This document shows, in pieces, positions 1 through 7,796 of a stretch of DNA of 64,000 nt. Position 1 is the stretch's first letter; the number at the start of each line of letters is the position of its first letter. The DNA is taken from assembly GCA_002298165.1 (NCBI GenBank), contig DBMI01000041.1:1-64000 (forward strand), in the 5' to 3' direction. The notes under the pieces were generated by a model, which ran no database searches, had not been told where the DNA came from, and saw only the letters and a program-made list of their open reading frames with translations. The position numbers and the translations under genes were made by a program. Origin of the DNA: Desulfarculales bacterium UBA702 (GTDB taxonomy: Bacteria > Desulfobacterota > Syntrophobacteria > Syntrophobacterales > Syntrophobacteraceae).

Positions 1-393
1 CGAGCAATTCCGAAGAAGTTCAACACAACTCTCCTGAACATCAAGAGAACAGAATTCAGAAAAACGCAGCCTTCCCAAAGCATACTGCAAGTATTCTTAT
101 GGAAATCAGCAAGTGCAGATTTTTGCGATGGTGTGATCGGCTTTAATCGATCCGGGAATAAATCCCGAGCTACAATCAAGATGGAGCAAAGAATGCATGC
201 GCAAAAGACCTGCACCGGAAAAGGACATTCTGCATCGTAAGCAGTAAATACTATCGCTATCCGGCGTTATGCCGCAGGAAATGGTGAGTTGTCCGCTAAC
301 CGGCGGCCTCAATGTGAAGCGGAAATAGAAGATCGTCTCCTGGGCACACCAAACCGCCGGAATCAGCTTAAGAGTGCGGGAAGTAAGGCATTC
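1..393. other. No recognisable gene at left edge
   Basis: A plus-strand frame stays open from base 1 to a TAA at 238-240 and could be the last 79 codons of a gene entering from the left. Its composition is not protein-like and I recognise no family in it. The rest of the stretch, up to the end of proC, shows no start with a ribosome site and no clear terminator. Confidence 0.4.
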
Positions 394-1209
394 CTACCCC
401 TTCCCCAATTCCTCCGACCTCCTCGTCGCGGCTTCAACCGCCTCGAAGATGGCTCCTCTCACACCTTTTTCCTCCAGGATTTTCAATCCCCTGATCGTCG
501 TCCCACCAGGTGAGGTAATCATGTCTTTCATTTCTGCCGGGTGCTTTCCGGACTTGTCGAGCATCGCCGATGTACCCGCGAAAGTCTGAACCGCCAATTC
601 GCGGGAAAGATTGCGGGGTAGTCCCATGAGTACTCCAGCGTCTATCATGGCTTCGATCATCAGGAGCACGTAGGCCGGACCGCTGCCGCTGAGGCCGGTA
701 ACCGTGTCCATCCATTTTTCCTCGACCTCGACCGCCTTGCCCACGGCCCTGAAAATTTCGAGTGCAGTCTTCATCTGCTCATCGGTAACCGCCCCTCCTC
801 GCGAAAGGGCCGATGCACCCATCAGGACGAGTGCGGGAGTATTTGGCATCACCCTTACCACGGGAGTTGCCTTGGGCAATTCCCTTTCGAGCATCGTAAG
901 GGGAATACCGGCTGCAATGGAAATTACCAACTGCTTTTCGGCAATTGCCTGTCGAAGCTCTCCCAATACCGGGAGTATTACCTGCGGCTTAACTGCAAGC
1001 AAAATCAGGGAGCAGTTTTCCGCAAGTTCGGAAATGCTCCGGTACGGCTTGATTTTGTATTCTCCTACAAGGTATTCCACCCTCGCGGCGCTCGGATCGT
1101 AGACGAACATTTTGTCCGGCTTGAACAGGGATGCCGATATAAGGCCGCGAATGAGTGCCTCACCCATGTTGCCGCCGCCGATAAAGCCGATTGTCCGGTC
1201 CTTCGACAT
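394..1209 (-). CDS. proC: Pyrroline-5-carboxylate reductase
   Basis: Last step of proline synthesis: NAD(P)H-dependent reduction of 1-pyrroline-5-carboxylate, in the cytoplasm. The 271-residue length is normal for ProC. The N terminus has the Rossmann dinucleotide motif IGFIGGGNMGEALIRG. The middle has LLAVKPQ and RVMPNTPALV, and the C-terminal dimerisation domain carries GLSGSGPAYV and ITSPGGTT, all family signatures. I chose the ATG at 1209 because GGAAGG lies just upstream in the transcribed direction and the Rossmann strand begins a few residues later. An in-frame start at 1284 would add 25 unconserved residues. It is alone on its strand and diverges from pfp. Confidence 0.95.
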   Translation of the reverse strand: MSKDRTIGFIGGGNMGEALIRGLISASLFKPDKMFVYDPSAARVEYLVGEYKIKPYRSISELAENCSLILLAVKPQVILPVLGELRQAIAEKQLVISIAAGIPLTMLERELPKATPVVRVMPNTPALVLMGASALSRGGAVTDEQMKTALEIFRAVGKAVEVEEKWMDTVTGLSGSGPAYVLLMIEAMIDAGVLMGLPRNLSRELAVQTFAGTSAMLDKSGKHPAEMKDMITSPGGTTIRGLKILEEKGVRGAIFEAVEAATRRSEELGKG

Positions 1210-1564
1210 AGATTTTCCTTCCAGGTAATTTGAAATCAAAAGATGCACATCACCACGAAGAATTCCGTGCACGGAAAACGACATTTGCTCTGCCCGTGCA
1301 AGTTTTTACTAATCAAAGTAGATCATCTCTTCGAATATCTCTTCGTAATCTTGTTGCTCTTTATCGTTTGAAAGCAATAACAAATCAGGCAAACATCACG
1401 CAAGTGAAACTATCTCATGTTGTGCCAACCCGGCTCCGGCAAGCGATTTGCCTTACGGGTTGTTTTTCGATCGTGTATAATTACCTTTCATGCGTAATGA
1501 AATGGCTAAACAACTGAAAGAATTCGCTTTTTGCCGCTGCAAATAAAAGGAGGAAGGACCTGCC
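1210..1564. other. Divergent intergenic region proC/pfp
   Basis: About 355 bases without a gene. It holds the pfp promoter candidate at 1453-1481 and the pfp ribosome site AGGAGGAAGG at about 1549-1558. No structured leader was recognised. Confidence 0.6.
1453..1481 (+). promoter_or_regulatory. Sigma-70-type promoter of pfp
   Basis: TTACGG and a perfect TATAAT are separated by 17 bases, about 80 bases before the pfp start. The -10 is consensus and the -35 matches at four of six positions. No activator site was seen. Confidence 0.6.
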
Positions 1565-3358
1565 ATGGATGTTGCCTCAAAAGTAAGCCAGACAGCCGGA
1601 AAACATTCTCCCCTCGAGGAGGAGATTCGAAAGCTCCCCTTACCGGTCACATCGGTATTCCTTGGGAAAGATGGAAAGATAAGACCCGCGGCGTTCAGGG
1701 AAACGGATATGACGCTCGTGTGCAAGGGCCATGACAGAATAGCCGAAGTATTTTCCAAGACTGTTTCAAAGAGCGGGAGCAAAATTTTAGAGGCGGTGGC
1801 AAGCGCGCAATCAAGTTCTGTTTCGGGCAAGCGAGTTGCCGTGCTTTTCTCGGGAGGTCCGGCCTCCGGCGGGCACAATGTTTTGGCTGGCCTTTCCGCG
1901 GCGTTGGGCAGGGGCAATACTCTTTTCGGGATCAAAAAAGGGCCGAAGGGCCTTCTTAACAGCGATCTTACCGAGATCACTCCACAGAATGTTCAGTCGA
2001 TTCTTAACCTCGGCGGGTTCGATTTTCTCGGGACCGACCGCACCAAGATCAAAAGCCCGCAGCAATTCGAGCAGGTAAAGGAAACTATTATCAAGAACAG
2101 ACTGGACGGCCTGGTGGTAGTCGGGGGCGACGACTCGAACACCAATGCCGCTTTTATAGCCGAGTACCTCGAACAGGAAGGCGTAAACTGCTCGGTTGTG
2201 GGCATTCCGAAAACCATAGATGGTGATTTGGCTGCCGGCAAAAATCTTCCCATATCGTTCGGGTTCGACACGGCCAGCAAAATCTTTTCCGAACTTGTCG
2301 GGAACCTCACCCAGGATGCGGCATCCGCGGTCAAGTACTACCATGTGGTGAAACTGATGGGCAGGACGGCAAGCAAGATCACCCTGGAGGTGGCCCTGCA
2401 GACCAAGCCGGCGATAGCACTAATTTCCGAGGAGATCGCCGAAAAGGATATGTCGCTCGAGAGCATCGTCGATTACGTAGTGAGGGTAATCGTCGAGCGG
2501 CGCAAAAGGGGTATCAATCACGGCGTGATCCTTGTTCCGGAGGGGCTGGTCGAGTTCATACCGGAAATGAGGCGCCTGATCAGCGAGTTGAACGCGGTCC
2601 TCGGCGAGTACGAGTCGGATATTACAGACCTGCCCTCCCTGGAGCACAAGAAAGAATTCATCATTCCTCACCTCACGCCGGCTTCCGCCCAGTTGATGGC
2701 GTCGCTGCCCGACGAGATACAGGAAATGCTTATTCTCGACCGCGACGATCACGGCAATGTAAAGGTATCGCAGATCGAGACGGAAAAGCTTCTCATCGAG
2801 AAAATCCGCTATCGCATATCCGAGATGAAACGCCACCCGGACAAGTTTTTCGGAGATGGCAAAATTCCCGCTACCCCTCAGCAGATAGAAGATTTCAAAA
2901 AGATGAGCCTCTCCACCCAGTCTCATTTTCTTGGCTATGAGGGGCGCAGCTCCAAGCCAACCAGGTTCGATGCCGCATTCACCTTCCTGCTCGGCCTTAC
3001 CGCCGGGTCGCTGGTGCTTGCCGGAAAAACCGGGTACATGGCCGCAGTAACAGATTTCGACAGGGGCGGCCGCATCCTTGCCCTGCCCCTTGCCGGGCTG
3101 ATAACCGTCGAAATGCGCAAGGGAAAAGAGGAGTTCGTGATCGAAAAATCACTCGTGGAACTGGATTCTCCCTCTTTCAAACTTTTTGCCGAAAACAGGG
3201 AACGGTGGGCAGAGGTGGACCTGTTCAGCAGCCCCGGATCGATCCAGTACTGGGGGCCGACGAGCAGGCAAATACCCATAATTGTAGCCCTGGACCAGAA
3301 TTATCCTGATTTTGGAACCTTTGAACTGGGCGAAGAAAGGGAAATCAAAATAGATTAG
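1565..3358 (+). CDS. pfp: Pyrophosphate-dependent 6-phosphofructokinase, long type
   Basis: Interconverts fructose 6-phosphate and fructose 1,6-bisphosphate using pyrophosphate, a reversible glycolytic step common in anaerobes. The 597-residue length matches the long plant/spirochaete-type PFP group rather than 320-residue ATP-PFKs. Visible motifs are FSGGPASGGHN near residue 95, the PPi-selective GGDDSNTNA near 188 (the second Asp replaces the Gly of ATP enzymes), the catalytic PKTIDGD, MGRTASKITLEV and PEGLVEFIPE. The start is set by AGGAGGAAGG eight bases upstream. It is a single-gene unit with its own promoter and a strong terminator. The first 60 residues are probably a family-specific extension. 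Confidence 0.95.
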   Translation: MDVASKVSQTAGKHSPLEEEIRKLPLPVTSVFLGKDGKIRPAAFRETDMTLVCKGHDRIAEVFSKTVSKSGSKILEAVASAQSSSVSGKRVAVLFSGGPASGGHNVLAGLSAALGRGNTLFGIKKGPKGLLNSDLTEITPQNVQSILNLGGFDFLGTDRTKIKSPQQFEQVKETIIKNRLDGLVVVGGDDSNTNAAFIAEYLEQEGVNCSVVGIPKTIDGDLAAGKNLPISFGFDTASKIFSELVGNLTQDAASAVKYYHVVKLMGRTASKITLEVALQTKPAIALISEEIAEKDMSLESIVDYVVRVIVERRKRGINHGVILVPEGLVEFIPEMRRLISELNAVLGEYESDITDLPSLEHKKEFIIPHLTPASAQLMASLPDEIQEMLILDRDDHGNVKVSQIETEKLLIEKIRYRISEMKRHPDKFFGDGKIPATPQQIEDFKKMSLSTQSHFLGYEGRSSKPTRFDAAFTFLLGLTAGSLVLAGKTGYMAAVTDFDRGGRILALPLAGLITVEMRKGKEEFVIEKSLVELDSPSFKLFAENRERWAEVDLFSSPGSIQYWGPTSRQIPIIVALDQNYPDFGTFELGEEREIKID

Positions 3359-3391
3359 CTTTGCCTGGGGCACATGCCTCATTTATCGAGA

Positions 3392-3430
3392 ATACGGGGC
3401 AGTCTTTTCCGTCTGCCCCGTATATTTTTT
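3392..3430 (+). terminator. Rho-independent terminator of pfp
   Basis: A perfect 11-bp stem (3392-3402 with 3413-3423, core GGGGCAG/CTGCCCC) with a 10-base loop, followed by a T-rich run to 3430. It sits 33 bases after the pfp stop. Confidence 0.9.
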
Positions 3431-3488
3431 TATACACCCGTCGATTTATTGCCTGCTCACACAATGTGCCACCGGCGATTCATTCAAC

Positions 3489-3506
3489 CGTATATTTAAG
3501 TATACG
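3489..3506. promoter_or_regulatory. Operator-like palindrome CGTATA-N6-TATACG
   Basis: An 18-base sequence with 16 of 18 positions symmetric around TTAA, lying between the pfp terminator and the sigma-54 promoter. The size and AT-rich symmetry fit a dimeric regulator site, but no protein can be assigned. Confidence 0.35.
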
Positions 3507-3625
3507 TTTTGCCTCCATTTCTTCACTTCACTGACTTGCCCGCCCTTAAGCCTTAAAATTGATAACAGGCTGATATTTATATTCCTTTCAGCCATGCGCC
3601 ATGCGGCGCCCTTCCCTTGCCGGCA

Positions 3626-3640
3626 TGGCACGACCCTTGC
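3626..3640 (+). promoter_or_regulatory. Sigma-54 (RpoN) -24/-12 promoter
   Basis: TGGCACG-N4-TTGC matches the full RpoN consensus, including the invariant GG and GC ten bases apart. It lies 67 bases before the response-regulator start at 3707 on the same strand, so that gene should require RpoN plus an enhancer-binding protein. None is encoded nearby. Confidence 0.85.
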
Positions 3641-3706
3641 CTGATGTAAAGTCGACTTAAGCTTTCATCCTATGTTCCCGGACTTTTCTTTGAAGGGATT
3701 ACGGCA

Positions 3707-4213
3707 ATGAGTGCGAGCAAAAGCGATATCGGGGCGACAAGTGCGCGTAAGCTTAGAATCCTGGTGATCGAAGACGAATTATACGTGGCCAGGGCCTTAA
3801 AGATGATTTTAGACGAGGACGGATACGAAGTAGACGTGTCCATGACCGGACAGGACGCACTGAGTCATTGCGCTGTACTGGAGTACGACCTCCTGATAGC
3901 CGACCTGCGGTTGCCTGACATCAACGGCATGGACGTCATTCGAAAAATAAAGGGCGATCATCCGGAAACCCAGGTGCTTGTGGTCACTGGGCATGCGACG
4001 GTGCAATCGGCAGTGGAGGCCATGAAGCTGGGTGCTTTCGATTACCTGCCCAAGCCCTTCACCGAAGAGCAACTCAAAACAGCCGTCTCTTCCGCTCTGC
4101 GGGAAAAGCCACACTTCCTCGACCGAGCAGCCGGAACTACCGGCATCAAGACGGCAGCCTTAATACAGAAGAGCGAGGTAGTCAGTGTACTGAACAGGAC
4201 CTCGCGTACTTAA
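3707..4213 (+). CDS. Single-receiver response regulator
   Basis: A 168-residue protein with one CheY-like receiver (about residues 16-130) and no output domain. The acidic pair E22/D23, phospho-acceptor D66 in LLIADLRLPD, T94 and K116 in LPKPF are all present, so it should be phosphorylatable. A 40-residue tail ending in SEVVSVLNRTS follows the receiver and may be a docking segment. The ATG is preceded by AAGGGA. It is driven by the sigma-54 promoter at 3626, and a small Cys-rich gene follows 50 bases downstream. No cognate kinase is adjacent. Confidence 0.85.
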   Translation: MSASKSDIGATSARKLRILVIEDELYVARALKMILDEDGYEVDVSMTGQDALSHCAVLEYDLLIADLRLPDINGMDVIRKIKGDHPETQVLVVTGHATVQSAVEAMKLGAFDYLPKPFTEEQLKTAVSSALREKPHFLDRAAGTTGIKTAALIQKSEVVSVLNRTSRT

Positions 4214-4263
4214 ACAGGCAACTATCCCATTTTTGTGGATGAAGAGACTGGTGAGGAAAAGAG

Positions 4264-4476
4264 ATGAGAGTAATGTATTGCGAGCGCTACGGTAAATATG
4301 TGAGCCAGAAGCACTGTGAGTTTTTCAACAATGCGCAGGACCAGTGCAGCTATTATCGGCTGAGATGCTGGGAAAGTATAAGTAACCTGTTGCGCGACCA
4401 TCAGAGGCCCAAAAAGGAAATCGGAGCAATAAGCAAGCCCTTTAAATGCGATTTTTTCGGCGGAGGCCAAGGTTAA
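4264..4476 (+). CDS. Small cysteine-containing protein, unknown
   Basis: A 70-residue protein with a good ribosome site (GAGGAAAAGAG directly before the ATG). Five cysteines (about C6, C18, C28, C35, C63), aromatic residues and a basic stretch suggest a small metal-binding or disulfide fold, but I recognise no family. It is probably co-transcribed with the receiver gene ending at 4213, which would also put it under sigma-54 control. The region 4477-4756 after it has no other gene. Confidence 0.55.
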   Translation: MRVMYCERYGKYVSQKHCEFFNNAQDQCSYYRLRCWESISNLLRDHQRPKKEIGAISKPFKCDFFGGGQG

Positions 4477-4756
4477 TTCCGACTTGCCATTCCTGTATTC
4501 CAAATTCGGCAACGAAACGAGGTCCCGTTTTGTGCCGGTACGATGGCTGAACCCGTCCGAATGGGCCAGGAGGTAGCGAAAACCAAAATTCATGAACGAG
4601 TCATTCATCCCCGGAACTAGCTGTGGAGCCCGGATCCGTACCCTACCCCGCTTCTTTGTGGTGGAGGTTAAACTTAGAAAGCACATGTCCTGGCGGCGAG
4701 TCCGAGGCAGACTGACGAAACCGCCACCTTTGCCTCATTTCAAGACTTGAACTTTT

Positions 4757-5458
4757 CTACACCCTGAACTTTTTGCAGAAATCGCAGAACGCCCGCACTT
4801 TTTCAAGCTCTTCTCCGGGACCGTTGAAACTCATCCCGATAGCCGTGTACTGCCGCATGTAAACCTGCTGGATATTGCGCACGGTGCATTGAACCTTCTC
4901 CACAAGCTGGTCGTCGGGGAGCTTGAAAGTTATCGCGGCAAGGGCACCTTTGGGAATATGCACTATGGCCGGCAATACCAGCATACAGCCGCCTTCGCTG
5001 ATGTCCTTAACCGACCCGCGAACCGGCTGGTCCATACTCGCAATCTCGAACTTGGCCTCGACACTCACTTTGATGCGGCGATGCTTTCTGAGCTGAATCG
5101 TTTCGAACTTGTCGGGGTATTCTATGCAGACGATTTTTTTGGACAGCTCCTTCTTCTGCTTGGTCCTGAACCTGTAGAGGTATCCCTCGTGAAGGTAGCT
5201 GCATGTATAATCGCTGTCGACAACGGCTGAGAGCCGGTCACTGATGCTGAACTCCGGGCGCTCGATCATTATGCAATCGTGCTCCACCGCTCCGATGATC
5301 CTGGTTCTCGCCCTGTGCGCGGTATTGGAGACGTCATAGAGCATGATCTGCGAATTTATCTGGAGGGGAAGCTTTTTCGATGAGGTCGCATCGGGGGCCT
5401 TGTCCTCCAATTCCTCTTTGCTCAGTACGTCAAAAGCTGATGCCGAAGGTACTTTCAT
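4757..5458 (-). CDS. PilZ-domain protein (YcgR-like)
   Basis: A 233-residue cytoplasmic protein. Residues 40-125 resemble the YcgR-type N-terminal beta domain. Residues about 128-230 form a PilZ domain with the c-di-GMP motif RKHRR and DISEGGC (the D/N-x-S-x-x-G element), so cyclic-di-GMP binding is expected. YcgR-family proteins act on flagellar motors or exopolysaccharide machinery, but no such genes are nearby and the target is unknown. The start is supported by AGAGGAGA upstream of the ATG. Confidence 0.85.
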   Translation of the reverse strand: MKVPSASAFDVLSKEELEDKAPDATSSKKLPLQINSQIMLYDVSNTAHRARTRIIGAVEHDCIMIERPEFSISDRLSAVVDSDYTCSYLHEGYLYRFRTKQKKELSKKIVCIEYPDKFETIQLRKHRRIKVSVEAKFEIASMDQPVRGSVKDISEGGCMLVLPAIVHIPKGALAAITFKLPDDQLVEKVQCTVRNIQQVYMRQYTAIGMSFNGPGEELEKVRAFCDFCKKFRV

Positions 5459-5819
5459 ATTCTCCTCTAAAAACTTTAGTCCGTTACCTCTCTAATCGGT
5501 TTTTTCCGGAAATGAGTTAATCAAAACAACAGGAGCCTTTTTCGAAATATATCGGTAATGTCCCACCCAGCCAACTGCTTTGCCTGGGATTTTCCCAAGG
5601 AAGCCATCCATGGTGGAAATTATTTGGGAAAGCCCGCACCAGCCTATGGATCTTCTATTAATTTGGCCGTATAAAATTTAAAATCGTCTCTACGGTCTTC
5701 GCGCCGGACCCATTGGCCACGGTTAAGCCAGGACATGCTGATTTTTCCAGCGGGCACCGTCACGATAAGGTCACCCGGAATATTTGGACAGGGCAGTGCC
5801 CGCGCAAAGGTGAAATAGA
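5459..5819. other. Divergent intergenic region with inverted repeats
   Basis: No gene is supported here. Two inverted repeats stand out: TTTTCCCAA with TTGGGAAA around 5588-5635, and GCGGGCAC/GTGCCCGC (5750-5803) just before the elyC-like ribosome site. No promoter was called with confidence. Confidence 0.5.
5750..5803 (+). promoter_or_regulatory. Hairpin in leader of the ElyC-like gene
   Basis: GCGGGCAC (5750-5757) pairs perfectly with GTGCCCGC (5796-5803), enclosing 38 bases. The second arm ends a few bases before AAGGTG, the ribosome site of the gene at 5820, so folding could affect translation. It does not match any riboswitch consensus I know. Confidence 0.35.
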
Positions 5820-6560
5820 ATGTTTTATCTCAAAAAGATACTCTCACCCTTCCTTCTTCCCGTTCCGGTTTGCCTGGAAATTCTACTGCTTGGGTTATGG
5901 CTGCTCTGGTTTACCAGGAGAGAGCGAGCCGCCAGGATTATCATCTCCGCCGGAGTTCTCCTACTGTGCCTTTTCAGCTTCGGCCCCCTCCCCGATTACC
6001 TCCTGGGCAATCTGGAGTACAGGTACAATCCCCTCCCAGGTCCTGTGGAGGATGTGCGCTGGATCGTCGTGCTCGGGGACGGATTTTATTGTGATATGGG
6101 TTTGCCGCCCGGAAACCAGGTCGCTCCAAGCGGGATTTTCCGCCTGGTCGAGGGAGTGCGTCTCTTGAAGGAGAATCCCCGCGCCAGAATCATCTTCACC
6201 GGATATCAGGTTGCCCACGTAATGTCCGGAGTGGCCGGAATGCTGGGGGTTACAGACGCACAGATGGTTATTGAACCGGATCCACGAGACACTGAGGAAG
6301 AAGCAAAAGCTGTTTCCCTCCTGGTCGGCGGTGAACGGTTCATTCTGGTAACGAGTGCATCTCACATACCTCGTGCAATGGCCCTTTTCGAAAAGGAGGG
6401 AATGCGCCCGATACCGGCGCCGGCGGAATACCTGGTGCGGAAATCGCAATGCCTGATGCCCCACTCGGCTATACCGAGCCCCGAAGGCCTTAGAGCCTCC
6501 ACGACAGCAGTCTACGAATATCTCGGCCTTGCATGGCTGAAGCTGAGGGGCAGGATTTAA
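5820..6560 (+). CDS. ElyC/YdcF-family (DUF218) envelope protein
   Basis: A 246-residue protein with two N-terminal membrane helices (about 5-30 and 36-58) followed by a periplasmic DUF218 domain. Family signs are the VVLGDGF start of the domain, SGIFRLVEGVRLL, the acidic DPRDTEEEA and LVTSASHIPRAMALF. ElyC supports envelope integrity and peptidoglycan or undecaprenyl-phosphate metabolism in enterobacteria; the role here is inferred from that. AAGGTG precedes the ATG. It appears monocistronic. Confidence 0.85.
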   Translation: MFYLKKILSPFLLPVPVCLEILLLGLWLLWFTRRERAARIIISAGVLLLCLFSFGPLPDYLLGNLEYRYNPLPGPVEDVRWIVVLGDGFYCDMGLPPGNQVAPSGIFRLVEGVRLLKENPRARIIFTGYQVAHVMSGVAGMLGVTDAQMVIEPDPRDTEEEAKAVSLLVGGERFILVTSASHIPRAMALFEKEGMRPIPAPAEYLVRKSQCLMPHSAIPSPEGLRASTTAVYEYLGLAWLKLRGRI

Positions 6561-6810
6561 GGGGCTGATTCCTAAATAGTTTCCGGAAAATGCTAAGAAA
6601 AGTTGGATGGCACAAGCCAGATGACGATGTTCAACTCAAAGCTGAGATCCCGATAGATCATGCAGCGGATTTCGGCAACAGCCTGTAAATACCTGTCGGC
6701 TGATAATGGAGACTCGGCAGGCCGGATGGTTCAGACCAGGAGCACTTGATGGCTTAAATTGTCCGCGCGGGCGCTGCATTTTGGAAGTGATCTGTTTTGA
6801 AAACCACTTG

Positions 6811-6960
6811 TCAGCTTGCTGCTTTTTCCAGAATTTCTCCAGGAAGGTGCACAATCTTTGGATATGAAATCCCGCCTTTTTCTCTTGCGGCAACGCAAAG
6901 GCTTACAATGACTAAACCGGCCAGACATCCCGCCATGAAACCAATCAGAAACAGCATCAT
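6811..6960 (-). CDS. Small single-pass membrane protein, 49 residues
   Basis: Two tandem ATGs (6960 and 6957) follow a strong ribosome site, GGAGAAAGGAAAT. The product begins MMLFLIGFMAGCLAGLVIVS, one hydrophobic helix with small-residue spacing, followed by a short charged tail ending EILEKAAS. The strong ribosome site and well-formed membrane segment make it a credible gene although no family is recognised. It diverges from the BON-domain gene at 7294. Confidence 0.5.
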   Translation of the reverse strand: MMLFLIGFMAGCLAGLVIVSLCVAAREKGGISYPKIVHLPGEILEKAAS

Positions 6961-7293
6961 ATATTTCCTTTCTCCAGCAGGGGGAATCATCCAGTTTAGA
7001 AGAGCATGTTCCGTGCCAAAGAATGATTATCGATGCTGCCGCAACCTGGGTTGCTGGCTGCAAATCCTTATGGTACGCATTTCCTGCGTTTATTATTTTT
7101 GGACCTGTTGCCTCGATCTGGAGCGCGGGTCCTGGATTTTTGTTGGCGGTTGAGTACAAAAATCAGACTGAAATGTATGCATATCCCTACAGTGCAAAGG
7201 ATTGATTCCATTTCCAACCTGATAAGAATTATTAACTTGTGGTAAGGAGTATTATTTTCCACATTTCACAGGTGAAATTGAGAAAGGATGAAA

Positions 7294-7599
7294 ATGAAGA
7301 AGCTAGGTGTTCTTCTACTTGCAATGACACTCGTTTTTGGACCGGCCATGATCTCCATGGCTGCCCAGTCCACTGGCGGGATAATGGATGACAGCGCCAT
7401 CACTGCTCATATAAAGGCCAAGCTCGCGAAGGACGTTCGCCTCGGAACATTGACCGGAATAGAAGTAAATACAACCGACGGCGTAGTGACTCTGGCCGGT
7501 AAGGTGAAAAGCAATGATGAAAAGCAGGCCATTGAGGAAATCGCCCGCAGTGTGGACGGTGTAAAAGACGTGAAGGATGCTCTGCAGGTCGTATCCTGA
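7294..7599 (+). CDS. Secreted BON-domain protein
   Basis: About 101 residues: a signal peptide (hydrophobic stretch ending near MAAQ) followed by one BON domain (DDSAITAHIKAKL, the GVVTLAGKV hairpin, VDGVKDVKDAL). BON domains bind phospholipid or the envelope in OsmY-type stress proteins, so a periplasmic stress role is likely. The ATG at 7294 is preferred because GAAAGG is seven bases upstream; the in-frame ATG at 7288 directly abuts that site. A strong terminator follows immediately. Confidence 0.85.
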   Translation: MKKLGVLLLAMTLVFGPAMISMAAQSTGGIMDDSAITAHIKAKLAKDVRLGTLTGIEVNTTDGVVTLAGKVKSNDEKQAIEEIARSVDGVKDVKDALQVVS

Positions 7600-7627
7600 A
7601 GGAGACAATAACTCGGTTTTAAGATAG

Positions 7628-7660
7628 GAAAAGGCAGAGCAATATTGGCTCTGCCTTTTC
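7628..7660 (+). terminator. Rho-independent terminator of the BON gene
   Basis: A perfect 13-bp stem (7628-7640 with 7648-7660, AAAAGGCAGAGC/GCTCTGCCTTTT) with a 7-base loop. The flanking A and T runs let it work in both directions. It is 28 bases after the BON stop. Confidence 0.9.
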
Positions 7661-7796
7661 TCGTCAGAGATTGGCGGGAAGAATTTCGGCAGGCCGGTAA
7701 GCCTGCCCCCGCATGTTTCCTGCCTTTGTCCAACCTCCCTTTAATCCGTCGCACCTTACGATTAAGCTGACGTTGAGATTGGACCGGCCTCTCCCA

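Noticed and set aside
1210..1284. Longer proC start at 1284
   Set aside because: Adds 25 residues without conservation; the ATG at 1209 has the ribosome site and the Rossmann strand follows it directly.
4222..4686. A 154-codon minus-strand frame opposite the small Cys protein
   Set aside because: No ribosome site or family; the plus-strand gene has a strong site directly before its ATG.
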